Source: Streptomyces sp. (GTDB taxonomy: Bacteria > Actinomycetota > Actinomycetes > Streptomycetales > Streptomycetaceae). Taken from it: 64,000 nucleotides of DNA. Position numbers and translations under genes: made by a program. Location of the stretch: assembly GCF_019510245.1 (NCBI RefSeq), contig NZ_JAEKKT010000154.1, forward strand, positions 38,640 through 102,639. Reading direction: 5' to 3'. The number at the start of each line of letters is the position of its first letter. Within the stretch, counting starts at the first letter, position 1. Below are positions 43,945-52,841 of the stretch, piece by piece. The notes under the pieces are model-generated. The model ran no database searches. It was not told the DNA's origin and saw only the letters and a program-made list of their open reading frames with translations.

Positions 43945-44889
43945 ATGTACGACTACGACCTCCTGGTCGTGGGATCGGCCAACGCCGACCTGGTGATCCG
44001 TGTCGAGCGGCGGCCGGGCGCGGGTGAGACCGTGCTCGGCGGCGACCTCGCCACGCATCCCGGCGGCAAGGGCGCCAACCAGGCGGTCGCGGCCGCCCGG
44101 CTCGGTGCCCGTACCGCCCTGCTGGCCCGGGTCGGCGACGACGCGCACGGCAGGCTGCTGCTCGACTCGCAGCGGGCGGCCGGTGTGGACACGGTGGGTG
44201 TGCTGGCGGGCGGGGCGCCGACGGGGGTCGCCCTCATCACCGTGGATCCTTCCGGCGACAACAGCATCGTGGTGTCGCCGGGCGCGAACGGCCGTCTGAC
44301 GCCGGCGGACGTGCGGGCCGCGGTGAGCCTCTTCCACGCCTCCCGGGTGGTGTCCACGCAGCTGGAGATCCCGCTGGAGACGGTGCTGGAGGTCGTACGG
44401 AACCTGGCGCCCGGCAGCCGTTTCGTCCTCAACCCCTCCCCGCCGCGGCCCCTCCCCGGTGAGGTCCTGGCGGCCTGCGACCCGCTGATCGTGAACGAGC
44501 ACGAGGCGCGGGTGATCCTGGGCGAGGCGTGCGTGAGCGAGGAACCGGCCGACTGGGCGCGGCTCCTGCTCGCCAAGGGCCCGAAGTCGGTGGTGGTGAC
44601 GCTGGGCGCGCAGGGTGCGCTGGTGGCCGACGGCGACGGCGTCTCGCACGTCTCCTCCGTGAAGGTGGACACGGTGGACACGACCGGTGCCGGGGACGCG
44701 TTCACGGCGGCCCTCGCGGTACGGCTCGGAGCGGGCGAGTCGCTCGGCGCGGCGGCGGCGTACGCGGCGCGGGTGGGGGCGGCGGCGGTGACCCGGCGGG
44801 GCGCGCAGGAGTCGTACCCGACGGCGGCGGAGGTCGACGCGCTGCGCTGTGCCGATCCGGGGGCGGACGGGCGAGGCGAGGCGCTGTGA
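43945..44889 (+). CDS. rbsK: ribokinase
   Basis: The 314-residue PfkB-family kinase phosphorylates ribose to ribose 5-phosphate. It has the N-terminal VGSANADLVIRVER, the substrate segment HPGGKGANQAVAAARLGA and the C-terminal DTTGAGDAFTAALAV with the catalytic Asp. The ATG at 43945 follows GAGGGAG; the earlier start at 43900 lies in the intercistronic hairpin. Its stop overlaps rbsD by 4 nt. Confidence 0.95.
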   Translation: MYDYDLLVVGSANADLVIRVERRPGAGETVLGGDLATHPGGKGANQAVAAARLGARTALLARVGDDAHGRLLLDSQRAAGVDTVGVLAGGAPTGVALITVDPSGDNSIVVSPGANGRLTPADVRAAVSLFHASRVVSTQLEIPLETVLEVVRNLAPGSRFVLNPSPPRPLPGEVLAACDPLIVNEHEARVILGEACVSEEPADWARLLLAKGPKSVVVTLGAQGALVADGDGVSHVSSVKVDTVDTTGAGDAFTAALAVRLGAGESLGAAAAYAARVGAAAVTRRGAQESYPTAAEVDALRCADPGADGRGEAL

Positions 44890-45275
44890 AGAAGACGGGG
44901 ATCCTCAACCGTCACCTCTCCGGCGCCCTCGCCGAGTTGGGGCACGGGCACGGGGTGCTGGTGTGCGACGCCGGGATGCCGATCCCGAAGGGGCCGCGGG
45001 TCGTGGACCTGGCGTTCCGGGCCGGGGTGCCGTCCTTCGCGGAGGTGCTGGAGGGGCTGCTGGCCGAGCTGGTCGTGGAGGGCGCGACCGCGGCGAGCGA
45101 GATACGCGGGGCCAATCCGGCCGCCGCCGCGCTGCTGGACGGGCACTTCCCCGACCTGGCACTGGTCCCGCACGAGCGGCTGAAGGAGCTGTCGGCGGAG
45201 GCACGGCTGGTCGTACGGACCGGGGAGGCCCGGCCGTACGCGAACGTGCTGCTGCGGTGCGGGGTGTTCTTCTAG
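44886..45275 (+). CDS. rbsD: D-ribose pyranase
   Basis: The 129-residue enzyme interconverts the pyranose and furanose forms of ribose for the kinase. The family start ILNRHLSGALAELGHGHGVLVCDAGMPIP contains the catalytic His region, and the end ARPYANVLLRCGVFF is the ligand site at the subunit interface. The GTG at 44886 overlaps the rbsK stop (GTGA). It is the last gene of the operon; its stop is 5 bp from the stop of a convergent lipoprotein gene. Confidence 0.95.
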   Translation: MKKTGILNRHLSGALAELGHGHGVLVCDAGMPIPKGPRVVDLAFRAGVPSFAEVLEGLLAELVVEGATAASEIRGANPAAAALLDGHFPDLALVPHERLKELSAEARLVVRTGEARPYANVLLRCGVFF

Positions 45276-45280
45276 ACCGG

Positions 45281-46165
45281 CTACGGCTCCGGGAACACCA
45301 GCGGCACGCCGTACCGCTTCTCGGCGGCGCGCAGGGCCGGGACCAGGGTGGTGCGCAACGCGCGGACGGCGGCGGCGTGTTCGGGGGCCGCGAGGAAACG
45401 GGCGCGCAGCCCGGCGCGGGCGGGTTCGCGCACCGCCTCGACCGGGCGCATGCAGGCGGCGTACGCCTGGCCCAGCTCGCGCTCCCGCACCGCGAGGCCG
45501 CTCGCGTCGGCCGTCTGCATCAGCTGGTCGGCGAGGGCGAAGTAGGCGTTCTCGTCGCGGGCCTCGATGCCGTACCGGGCGAAGCAGTCCGGCAGGGTGC
45601 GCAGGGCGCGGAGGGTGGCGGGGTCCCGGCGCAGTGACGTGACCGTGGAGAACCACTGCCCCTGCGTTTCGGCGTAGCGGTCGCGCAAGGCCTTGGCTGC
45701 CGCCGTCCCCCGGGTGAGGCAGGCGCGTACCTCGGCCGCGGCTCCGGTCCGCGCCGGGGCGGGGCTCGCCGACGGTGCGGGCACGGTGGCGCTCTCGCTG
45801 GTGCCGTGGCGGGCGATGAAGTCCAGGTCGGGGAGTTCGGAGTAGCGGATGAAGGCGATCGGCGGCTGGGCGGGCAGGGTGAAACCTCGGTCGCGGGCGC
45901 AGGAGGCCGCCGCGGCCCGCTGCACCTGCTGTACGAACACGTCCAGCCCCTGCGTCCAGCGGGACTCCGCGCCGGTCGCGGGCAGGACCATGCGCACCGG
46001 GTCGGCCGGCAGGGTGTCGCCGAGCCGGGCCGGGGTCACGGTGGCCGCGCGGGGGCCGGCGTCGGGCTGCGCGGCCTGGCCGGTCGTGCAGGCGGTGACC
46101 GCGGTGGCGAGCAGGGTGAGGGCGGCGGCGAGGGCCGGGCGGGCCGAACGGAGCATCCGGATCAT
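45281..46165 (-). CDS. putative lipoprotein of unknown function
   Basis: The 294-residue protein has a lipoprotein signal (basic MIRMLRSARP start, hydrophobic core, lipobox AVTAC at about residues 22-26). The rest is mostly helical and Ala/Arg-rich, with paired Cys (SCARDRGF, ACLTRG, DCFARYG, ACMRPVE). This suggests disulfides outside the cell. I recognise no family. It converges on rbsD with almost no gap. The start fits the signal peptide. Confidence 0.85.
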   Translation of the reverse strand: MIRMLRSARPALAAALTLLATAVTACTTGQAAQPDAGPRAATVTPARLGDTLPADPVRMVLPATGAESRWTQGLDVFVQQVQRAAAASCARDRGFTLPAQPPIAFIRYSELPDLDFIARHGTSESATVPAPSASPAPARTGAAAEVRACLTRGTAAAKALRDRYAETQGQWFSTVTSLRRDPATLRALRTLPDCFARYGIEARDENAYFALADQLMQTADASGLAVRERELGQAYAACMRPVEAVREPARAGLRARFLAAPEHAAAVRALRTTLVPALRAAEKRYGVPLVFPEP

Positions 46166-46241
46166 GGGGTCCTGCCTACGGGTGGAGGCGGGTGCCGCGG
46201 ACCGCTCGGGCCCGCGGCGCCCCTGGAACTCTTGAACCGGG

Positions 46242-46658
46242 TCAGTGCGTGATGTGGACGGTGTCGCCGCCGTCGATCTTGCTCGCCACCGTGAACTTCG
46301 TGTTGTCGCTCACATCGGTGCACAGCGCGTAGGTGGAGTCGTTGATGCTGTGGCTGCCGTCGCCGGCCCAGACGTACCCCTTGTTGCAGGTCACCCAGGA
46401 ACTGCTGGAGGTGTGGTAGAGGCGGCCGGCGTAGTAGTCGCCGATCGCGGACGTGGAGTCGTCGGAGTAGGTCAGGTTGAGGTCGTTGCAGCTGCTGGAC
46501 GCCGACTTGTTCGCCGTGCCGCCGACGCCTTCGTAGGGTCCGGTCTTCAGCGTGACGGTCACGCAGGCGTCCGGGGCGGCGGACGCGGCGGGCGCGAACA
46601 CCAGACAGCCGGCGGCGGAGACGAGCGCGAACGCGCCCGCGGCGATGGCCTTCCTCAT
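46242..46658 (-). CDS. small secreted protein of unknown function
   Basis: The 138-residue protein has a clear signal peptide (MRKAIAAGAFALVSAAGCLVFAPAASA, cut before APDACV). The mature part of about 110 residues has four Cys and is rich in Ser, Asn and Thr (SKASSSCNDLNLTYSDDSTSAIGDYYAG), and is likely a beta-rich secreted domain held by disulfides. No family is recognised. An inverted repeat CTTTAGA-6-TCTAAAG lies upstream at 46738-46757. Confidence 0.85.
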   Translation of the reverse strand: MRKAIAAGAFALVSAAGCLVFAPAASAAPDACVTVTLKTGPYEGVGGTANKSASSSCNDLNLTYSDDSTSAIGDYYAGRLYHTSSSSWVTCNKGYVWAGDGSHSINDSTYALCTDVSDNTKFTVASKIDGGDTVHITH

Positions 46659-46737
46659 GGGTCCCCCTAGTGGTGATCGGGTGTGAGTGGCTCGGTCACC
46701 CGAAACGCTGGCAGAGCACCCGGCACACGGACCACGT

Positions 46738-46757
46738 CTTTAGACAGGGCTCTAAAG
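46738..46757. promoter_or_regulatory. inverted repeat upstream of the secreted protein gene
   Basis: CTTTAGA (46738-46744) and TCTAAAG (46751-46757) are 7-bp arms 6 nt apart, between the secreted protein gene and the wHTH regulator gene. It is a good operator candidate for that regulator. Confidence 0.5.
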
Positions 46758-46805
46758 TCCCTCGCCGGGCGGCGGAGTTCGCCGCTCCGGCGAGGCCCGG
46801 GACGC

Positions 46806-47819
46806 TCACGTGGCCCCTGGGGCGAGACCGGGGCGCGGTGCGTCGTGCGGATTCGCCCTGAGCATCGCGGCGCCCAGCGGGGTGAGGGTGTGCAGGACGG
46901 TGTTGTGGTGGCGCTGGCTGACGACCAGGCCGGCGTCCCGCAGCACGGTGGTGTGGTGGGTGGCCGTGGGCACCGACACCCCCAGGAACCGGGCCAGTTC
47001 GGAGGTGGTCGCGCCGAGTGCGAGGGACCGCAGCGCGGCCGCCCGGGTACGGCCGAGCAGTGCCGCGAGCGAGGCGTCGGGCGGGTGTCCGGGGGTGGGC
47101 GCGCGCAGTGCGTGCACGGGGTAGACCAGCAGCGGCTGGAGGGTGTCGTCGGCCATCGAGACCGGTGACTGCCAGCAGAAGTAGGAGGGGACCAGGCGCA
47201 GTCCGCGGCCGGCCAGGTGCAGGTCACGGTCCTCGACGTAGTCGACGTGCAGGACCGGCGGATGCCAGCGGATCGCGGGTGACAGGCCGGCGAGGAGTCC
47301 GTCGACCCCGGCCGCGAGGGCGTCCCGGCCGCGCTGGGCGCGCTCCGCGGCGACGGTGGCGAGAATACGGCTCTCGTGGGGCGCGACCACCGCTTCGTGG
47401 TAGGCCCGCAGGAGTCCGGCCAGGTCCTCCCTCGCCTCGCGTTCCAGCAGCCGGGGCGCCCAGTCGGGGGCGCCGCTGGACCGGTCCAGCAGCCGGATCT
47501 CGTGGGCGACGCGCTCCGGCGGGGTGTCGACGATCGCCGCGAGCCCCCGGTCCAGGCCGTCGGCGGCCTCCTGCGGGGTGAGGAAGTCGGGCAGGTAGCG
47601 GGCCCGGGGCAGCACGGGGACCAGGAGCCGGCGTACGGCTCCGCCGAGCCGGGTGCCGGCGAGAGTGGTCCGGGTCTCGCGGTACCAGTCGGCGTACGCC
47701 CAGCGGCCCCGCGAGGTCTGTAACCGGTGCAGACTGCAGGCGACCTCCCAGAGCGGGTCGGGGGCGCTCGCGACCTCGATACGAGTCAGATCCCGAGGCG
47801 TGAAGTGGATGCGCAGCAC
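46806..47819 (-). CDS. ArsR/winged-helix family transcriptional regulator
   Basis: The 337-residue protein has a long N-terminal domain of unknown role (residues 1-240, with DLTRIEVASAPDPLWEVACSLHRLQ at the start). A C-terminal winged helix follows (SLALGATTSELARFLGVSVPTATHHTTVLRDAGLVVSQRHHNTVLHTLTPLG). Many Streptomyces ArsR-like proteins have this reversed order. GTG start at 47819 with GGGGGG upstream. An operator-like repeat lies beyond its 3' end, in front of the next gene downstream. The effector is unknown. Confidence 0.88.
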   Translation of the reverse strand: MLRIHFTPRDLTRIEVASAPDPLWEVACSLHRLQTSRGRWAYADWYRETRTTLAGTRLGGAVRRLLVPVLPRARYLPDFLTPQEAADGLDRGLAAIVDTPPERVAHEIRLLDRSSGAPDWAPRLLEREAREDLAGLLRAYHEAVVAPHESRILATVAAERAQRGRDALAAGVDGLLAGLSPAIRWHPPVLHVDYVEDRDLHLAGRGLRLVPSYFCWQSPVSMADDTLQPLLVYPVHALRAPTPGHPPDASLAALLGRTRAAALRSLALGATTSELARFLGVSVPTATHHTTVLRDAGLVVSQRHHNTVLHTLTPLGAAMLRANPHDAPRPGLAPGAT

Positions 47820-48278
47820 GAGAACCGCCCCCCGAGTCGAACAGTCGTCCGGTCAAGAGCAGCCTGGGGCACACGGCACCCGGGAGCAACACAGGAACCG
47901 GCCGTGACGGAGCGGGCTGCGCCCGGACATGTTTCGAGGGGGCCCGGCCCGTGGACCGAACCCCCTCGGCTTTCCCCTCCGCATCAGAACCCCCGCGATC
48001 CCCCCGGATCCCCCTCCGAAAGCCCTGATGCCAAGGAGACCGGCGGGGCGGGGGGAGGGTTGTACGCGGTTCCAAGATTTTTCCGCCCGGGGCTGGAGCC
48101 GCCGCGGGCCGAGCGCGTCAACCAGTGACAATCCAAGGCGGCCGCGAAGACAGGTGCCGCATGGGATCCAACGGATTCGGCGAGCGCGCAGGCCCCCCAC
48201 GACACCTGCCCCACTTCCTGCCGTCCTTGACGTGGAGGGTCGCCTTGCTGCCCTCCTTGATGCCGTCAAAAGGTGCGG
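47820..48278. other. 459-bp intergenic region
   Basis: No gene is convincing here. It includes a hairpin CGAGGGGG/CCCCCTCG (47935-47942 with 47961-47968) that could end the MerR-clamp gene transcript, and the promoter of the wHTH gene. A minus-strand stretch near 48236-48268 reads FDGIKEGSKATLHVKDG and might be a remnant of a gene, but it has no start. Confidence 0.35.
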
Positions 48279-49358
48279 TCAGTTCTCCAGCCGGACCGGC
48301 ATCAGGAGCGAGAAGGCACCCTCGTCGTCGGGCCGGCGGATCGCGATCGGCGCGGTGGGCGCGCCGATCTCCAGCACCAGTCGGTCACGGGCTCCGGCGG
48401 CCAGCGCGGCCAGCAGGAACGCACGGTTGACGGCGACGCGGTCCGGGTCGCCGTCGGCGTCGGCGTCGGCGTCGGCGCAGAGGGCGACCGTGCCGTCGTC
48501 CTCCACCCTGAGCACGCTCAGATCGGGTGCCCCGGACTCCCCGGAGCGGACGGGACCGGTCTGCAGGGCCTGCCGGAAGGCCGCCACCTCGACGACGGCG
48601 CGGCGTCCGCCGGGCCGGGGCAGGAGACGGCGGTAGTCGGGGAAGTCGTGGTCGAGGCACCGGCCGGCCGCCTGCCGGTCCCCGGCCTCCAGAGTCACCC
48701 GGTCACCGTCGACGGAGAGCCCCACGGCTCCCTCGCCGTCCAACAGCGGCCGCATCGCGTCGGCGAGCGGAGCGGGCACGACGACCTGCACGCGGCTCCC
48801 CTCGTACCCGCCGACACCGGCCCGCGCGACCGCCATCCGGTACCGGTCGGTGGCCACGGCGTGCAGACTCGCGCCCTCGATGTCGAACAGCACCCCGCCG
48901 AGCATCGGCAGCTCCGGGTCGGTGCTCGCCGCGAAGCGAACCGAGTCCAGCGCGGCCGCCAGCTCCGGCGCGGCGACGGACAGGCGGACGGAGGCGGTAC
49001 GGAGCGAGGTCATGACGTTCTCCCTGTGATCGAGTAGGGCTCGGAGCGCGGACAACTCGGCGCGGGCATCGGACAGCCCCTGTTCCAGACGGCGCAGGTG
49101 CACCGTGAGCAGCTTCCGGACCAGGTCGGTGTCCGGGCCGGACCAGCCGGCCAGCACCAGCCGGATGTCCGCCAGCGGCATCCCGGCCCGGCGCAGGCGG
49201 GCCAGCAGCCGGGCCTCTTCCAGCTGGCCGGGCTCGTACCAGCGGTAGCCGCTCACCGGATCCACCCAGGCGGGGACCAGCACACCGGACCGGTCGTAGA
49301 ACCGCAGGGCACTCACGCCCAGGCCGCTGTCGCGGGCCATCTCCCCGATGCTGCGCAT
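48279..49358 (-). CDS. MerR regulator fused to DNA sliding-clamp (DnaN) domains
   Basis: The 359-residue protein starts with a MerR winged helix (RSIGEMARDSGLGVSALRFYDRSGVLVPAWVDPVSGYRWYEPGQLEEARLL). A helical linker follows, and then two domains of the DnaN beta-clamp fold. The clamp features are LPMLGGVLFDIEGASLHAVATDRYRMAVARA, the RCLDHDFPDYRRLLP segment (family R.L.GEFP.YR.LLP) and the C-terminal AFSLLMPVRL that in DnaN reads YLLMPVRL. Only clamp domains 2-3 are present. The ATG at 49358 has GGAGAACGAC. The role of the clamp part (dimerisation or ligand sensing) is unknown. DADADADGD reflects a GTCGGC hexanucleotide repeat. Confidence 0.9.
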   Translation of the reverse strand: MRSIGEMARDSGLGVSALRFYDRSGVLVPAWVDPVSGYRWYEPGQLEEARLLARLRRAGMPLADIRLVLAGWSGPDTDLVRKLLTVHLRRLEQGLSDARAELSALRALLDHRENVMTSLRTASVRLSVAAPELAAALDSVRFAASTDPELPMLGGVLFDIEGASLHAVATDRYRMAVARAGVGGYEGSRVQVVVPAPLADAMRPLLDGEGAVGLSVDGDRVTLEAGDRQAAGRCLDHDFPDYRRLLPRPGGRRAVVEVAAFRQALQTGPVRSGESGAPDLSVLRVEDDGTVALCADADADADGDPDRVAVNRAFLLAALAAGARDRLVLEIGAPTAPIAIRRPDDEGAFSLLMPVRLEN

Positions 49359-49553
49359 GTCGTTCTCCACACCCGGCACTCTGGGCCCTGCACAAGGTCG
49401 AGGGTCAACCCGGCCGGGCGCCGGTCTTCCCGGCGGGCGGCCGACCGCGTCGGCAGGGGCCGTGCGGGACGGGTGTTTCGGTGGCCGGCGCCCCGGAAGT
49501 GCGGGAACGCGGAGCGGAGTTCGGGATCGCGGAGGAGGTCGGGAAAGGGGCGC

Positions 49554-49586
49554 GGCCTGCCCGTCCGCACGGGAAGCGGGCAGGCC
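49554..49586 (-). terminator. hairpin downstream of the oxidoreductase/DUF993/isomerase operon
   Basis: GGCCTGCCCG (49554-49563) and CGGGCAGGCC (49577-49586) form a perfect 10-bp stem with a 13-nt loop, 10 bp after the last stop codon. There is no T-run. Confidence 0.65.
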
Positions 49587-49595
49587 ACCGACCGG

Positions 49596-50432
49596 TCAGG
49601 CCGCCGTGTGCCGCACGAACCGTTCCGCCGTCTCGGCGAGCACCTCCCGCCCGTCCCTCGCCCACAGCCCGTCGTTGAAGAGCTCCACCTCGATGGCGCC
49701 GGTGTAGCCGGCCGCCTCCACGTAGCCCTGCCACTCGCGCATGTCGATCGCGCCGTCGCCGATCTGGCCGCGGCCGTTGAGGACGCCCTCCGGCAACGGG
49801 GTGGTCCAGTCGGCGAGCTGGAAGGTGTGGATGCGGCCGCCCGCGCCGGCCCGGGCGATCTGTGCGGGTGCCTGGTCGTCCCACCAGATGTGGTACGTGT
49901 CGACGGTGACGCCGACCTGGTGGGCCGGGAAGCGTTCCGCGAGGTCCAGGGCCTGGGTGAGGGTGGAGACCACGCAGCGGTCGGCGGCGTACATCGGGTG
50001 CAGGGGCTCGATGGCCAGGCGGACGCCGTGCCGCTCGGCGTAGGGGCCGAGTTCGGCGAGGGCGTCGGCGATGCGTTCACGGGCGCCGTGCAGGTCCTTG
50101 GAGCCGGTCGGCAGGCCGCCGGAGACCAGGACCAGGGTGTCCGTGCCGAGGGTCGCGGCCTCCTCGACCGCCCGCCGGTTGTCGGCGAGCGCCGCGGCAC
50201 GCTCGTCCGGGTCGATCGCGGTGAGGAAGCCGCCGCGGCACAGGGTGGTGACGGTCAGACCGGCCTCGCGGACCAGCTTGGCGGCCGCGTCGACGCCGTA
50301 CGCCTGCACCGGCTCGCGCCACAGGCCGACGGCCGGTACGCCCAGTCGCCCGCAGGCGTCGGTGAGTTCGGGCAGCGACAGCTGCTTGACGGTCATCTGG
50401 TTGATGGAGAAACGGGACAGGTCGCCGGTCAC
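49596..50432 (-). CDS. sugar phosphate isomerase/epimerase (TIM barrel)
   Basis: The 278-residue protein is of the AP-endonuclease-2-like TIM-barrel family. It has RFSINQMTVKQLSLPELTDACGRLGVPAVGLWREP at the start. The metal-site acidic and His residues lie in RLAIEPLHPMYAADRCVV and VTVDTYHIWWDDQ, and EVELFNDGLWAR near the end. Such enzymes isomerise or epimerise keto-sugars (inosose isomerase, hydroxypyruvate isomerase types). The ATG overlaps the DUF993 stop by 4 nt. It is the last gene of a leftward coupled operon. Confidence 0.92.
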   Translation of the reverse strand: MTGDLSRFSINQMTVKQLSLPELTDACGRLGVPAVGLWREPVQAYGVDAAAKLVREAGLTVTTLCRGGFLTAIDPDERAAALADNRRAVEEAATLGTDTLVLVSGGLPTGSKDLHGARERIADALAELGPYAERHGVRLAIEPLHPMYAADRCVVSTLTQALDLAERFPAHQVGVTVDTYHIWWDDQAPAQIARAGAGGRIHTFQLADWTTPLPEGVLNGRGQIGDGAIDMREWQGYVEAAGYTGAIEVELFNDGLWARDGREVLAETAERFVRHTAA

Positions 50433-51580
50433 TGGCTGACTCCGTACAGGGCGAGGAGGGTCTTCATACGGTCCTCGGCCAGCTTGGGGTCCGGGAACAG
50501 GCCCAGTCCGTCGGCGAGTTCGTAGGCGCGCGCGAAGTGCGGCAGCGAGCGCGCCGACTGGAAGCCGCCGACCATCGTGAAGTGGGACTGGTGGCCGGCC
50601 AGCCAGGCCAGGAGGACCACGCCCGTCTTGTAGAACCGGGTGGGGGTCTGGAAGAGGTGCCGGGAGAGCTCCACGGTGGGGTCCAGCAGGCGGCGGAAGC
50701 CCGCCGTGTCACCGGTGTCCAGGATCCGCACCCCCTCGGCCGCCAGGGGCCCCAGTGGGTCGAATATGCCGAGCAGGGCGTGGCTGAAGCCCTGCTCGTC
50801 GCCCGCGATCAGCTCGGGGTAGTTGAAGTCGTCGCCGGTGTAGCAGCGGACGCCCTGCGGCAGGCGGCGGCGCAGGTCGACCTCGCGCTGCGCGTCGAGC
50901 AGGGAGACCTTGATGCCGTCGACCTTGTCGGGGTGGGCGGCGATGACCTCGAGGAAGGTGTCGGTGGCCGCGTCCAGGTCGGACGAGCCCCAGTAGCCCT
51001 CCAGCGCCGGGTCGAACATCGGGCCGAGCCAGTGCAGGACCACCGGCTCGGCGGCCTGGCGCAGCAGGTGGCCGTAGACGTCGAGGTAGTCCTCGGGGCC
51101 GGTGGCGGCCGCCGCGAGCGCCCGGGAGGCCATCAGGATGGCCTGGGCGCCCGACTCCTCGACGAGGGCGAGCTGCTCCTCGTACGCCGCCCTGATCTCG
51201 GCGAGCGTGCCGCCGGTGATCTGGTCGGTGCCGACGCCGCAGGCGATCCGGCCGCCGACGGCACGCGCCTCGGCGGCGCTGCGCCGGATCAGCTCGGCCG
51301 CGCCCGCCCAGTCCAGGCCCATGCCGCGCTGGGCGGTGTCCATCGCCTCGGCGACACCCAGGCCGTGCGACCACAGGTGGCGGCGGAAGGCGAGGGTGGC
51401 GTCCCAGTCGACGGCGGCGGGCGAGTCGGGGTTCGTGTCGGCGAACGGGTCGGCGACGACGTGCGCCGCCGAGAAGACCGTGCGGGAGGCGAAGGGGGTG
51501 CCGGGGGTGAGGGCGAGGGGTTCGGTGCGCGGCTCGTACGCCCGCAACGACCCGTCCGCGGCGGGGAGATGGATGGTCAC
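50429..51580 (-). CDS. DUF993 family protein (dihydrodipicolinate synthase-like barrel)
   Basis: The 383-residue protein belongs to DUF993, a TIM-barrel family distantly like DHDPS/class I aldolases. It has RIACGVGTDQITGGTLAEIRAAYEEQLALVEESGAQAILMASRALA and VVLHWLGPMFDPALEGYWGS. KVDGIKVSLLD carries a Lys placed where class I aldolases have the Schiff-base residue, and QGVRCYTGDDFNYPELIAGD follows. A lyase on a keto-acid or sugar acid is plausible (inference). The GTG at 51580 overlaps the oxidoreductase stop (GTGA); the much longer frame to 52603 is an antisense-type artefact of the neighbouring gene. Confidence 0.9.
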   Translation of the reverse strand: MTIHLPAADGSLRAYEPRTEPLALTPGTPFASRTVFSAAHVVADPFADTNPDSPAAVDWDATLAFRRHLWSHGLGVAEAMDTAQRGMGLDWAGAAELIRRSAAEARAVGGRIACGVGTDQITGGTLAEIRAAYEEQLALVEESGAQAILMASRALAAAATGPEDYLDVYGHLLRQAAEPVVLHWLGPMFDPALEGYWGSSDLDAATDTFLEVIAAHPDKVDGIKVSLLDAQREVDLRRRLPQGVRCYTGDDFNYPELIAGDEQGFSHALLGIFDPLGPLAAEGVRILDTGDTAGFRRLLDPTVELSRHLFQTPTRFYKTGVVLLAWLAGHQSHFTMVGGFQSARSLPHFARAYELADGLGLFPDPKLAEDRMKTLLALYGVSQ

Positions 51581-52734
51581 AGCGCGATCTCCGGTACCTC
51601 GATGCGGCGGCCCTCCGTCGAGGACTTCAGGCCCAGCTCGGCCAGCTGCACGCCGCGGGCGCCGGCCAGCAGGTCCCAGTGGTAGGGGGCGTCGGCGTAG
51701 ACGTGCCGGAGGAACAGCTCCCACTGGGCCTTGAAGCCGTTGTCGAACTCGGTGTTGTCGGGGACCTCCTGCCACTGCTCGCGGAAGGCGTAGGTGGCGG
51801 GGATGTCCGGGTTCCAGACCGGCTTGGGGGTCGCGCTGCGGTGCTGGACACGGCAGTTGCGCAGGCCGGCGACCGCTGAGCCTTCGGTGCCGTCCACCTG
51901 GAACTCGACCAGTTCGTCGCGGTTGACGCGGACCGCCCAGGAGGAGTTGATCTGGGCGACGGCGCCGCCGTCGAGCTCGAAGATGCCGTACGCGGCGTCG
52001 TCGGCCGTCGCGTCGTAGGGCTTGCCGTTCTCGTCCCAGCGCTGCGGGATGTGGGTGGCGGTGAGGGCCTGGACGGACTTCACGCGGCCGAACAGCTCGT
52101 GCAGGACGTACTCCCAGTGCGGGAACATGTCGACGACGATGCCGCCGCCGTCCTCCGCGCGGTAGTTCCAGGAGGGGCGCTGGGCCTCCTGCCAGTCGCC
52201 CTCGAAGACCCAGTAGCCGAACTCGCCGCGGACCGAGAGGATCCGGCCGAAGAAGCCGCCGTCGATGAGCCGCTTCAGCTTCAGCAGGCCGGGCAGGAAG
52301 ATCTTGTCCTGGACGACGCCGGACTTGACGCCCTTGGCGTGCGCGAGCCGGGCCAGCTCCAGGGCGCCGTCCAGGCCGGTGGCCGTCGGCTTCTCGGTGT
52401 AGATGTGCTTGCCGGCGGCGACGGCCTGCTTGATGGCCTCCTCGCGGGCGGAGGTGACCTGGGCGTCGAAGTAGATGTCGATGGTCGGGTCGGCGAGGAC
52501 GGCCTCCAGGTCGGTGGAGATGTGCTCGTCCGAGAGGCCGTGGCGGTCGGCGATCTCGCGGAGCGCGTGCTCGCGGCGGCCGACCAGGACCGGTTCCGGC
52601 CACAGCACCGTGCCGTCGCCGAGGTCGAGTCCGCCCTGCTCGCGCAGGGCGAGGATCGAGCGGACGAGGTGCTGGCGGTAGCCCATGCGCCCGGTGACGC
52701 CGTTCATGGCGATACGCACCGTCTTGCGGTTCAC
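51577..52734 (-). CDS. Gfo/Idh/MocA family oxidoreductase
   Basis: The 385-residue NAD(P)-dependent oxidoreductase has a Rossmann half (TVRIAMNGVTGRMGYRQHLVRSILA, VLADPTIDIYFDAQVTSAR, EKPTA motif in HIYTEKPTATGLDGALEL). A C-terminal substrate domain follows (GEFGYWVFEGDW, GGGIVVDMFPHWEYVLHELFG with its catalytic Asp/His pair region). Members oxidise or epimerise sugars and inositols. The GTG at 52734 has GAAGGGAAAC; the longer frame to 53085 crosses the operator region. It is the first gene of the operon, with LacI divergent. Confidence 0.92.
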   Translation of the reverse strand: MNRKTVRIAMNGVTGRMGYRQHLVRSILALREQGGLDLGDGTVLWPEPVLVGRREHALREIADRHGLSDEHISTDLEAVLADPTIDIYFDAQVTSAREEAIKQAVAAGKHIYTEKPTATGLDGALELARLAHAKGVKSGVVQDKIFLPGLLKLKRLIDGGFFGRILSVRGEFGYWVFEGDWQEAQRPSWNYRAEDGGGIVVDMFPHWEYVLHELFGRVKSVQALTATHIPQRWDENGKPYDATADDAAYGIFELDGGAVAQINSSWAVRVNRDELVEFQVDGTEGSAVAGLRNCRVQHRSATPKPVWNPDIPATYAFREQWQEVPDNTEFDNGFKAQWELFLRHVYADAPYHWDLLAGARGVQLAELGLKSSTEGRRIEVPEIAL

Positions 52735-52770
52735 GTGTTTCCCTTCGTCCGCGTGCGTCTCAGCAACGCA

Positions 52771-52782
52771 GCAAGCGCTTTC
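52771..52782. promoter_or_regulatory. LacI-type operator of the oxidoreductase operon
   Basis: GCAAGCGCTTTC has the AAGCGCTT palindrome typical of LacI/CcpA-type binding sites. It lies 37 bp before the first gene of the leftward operon and 204 bp from the divergent LacI start. Confidence 0.7.
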
Positions 52783-52841
52783 TATATGGTCTGAAGTTAG
52801 CCTTTGACCCCTGGTCTGTACAAGACCGTGATGGGGTCGAG

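Noticed and set aside
48236..48268. Minus-strand stretch reading FDGIKEGSKATLHVKDG
   Set aside because: It has no start, lies beyond the MerR-clamp stop, and is too short to assign; noted as possible remnant only.
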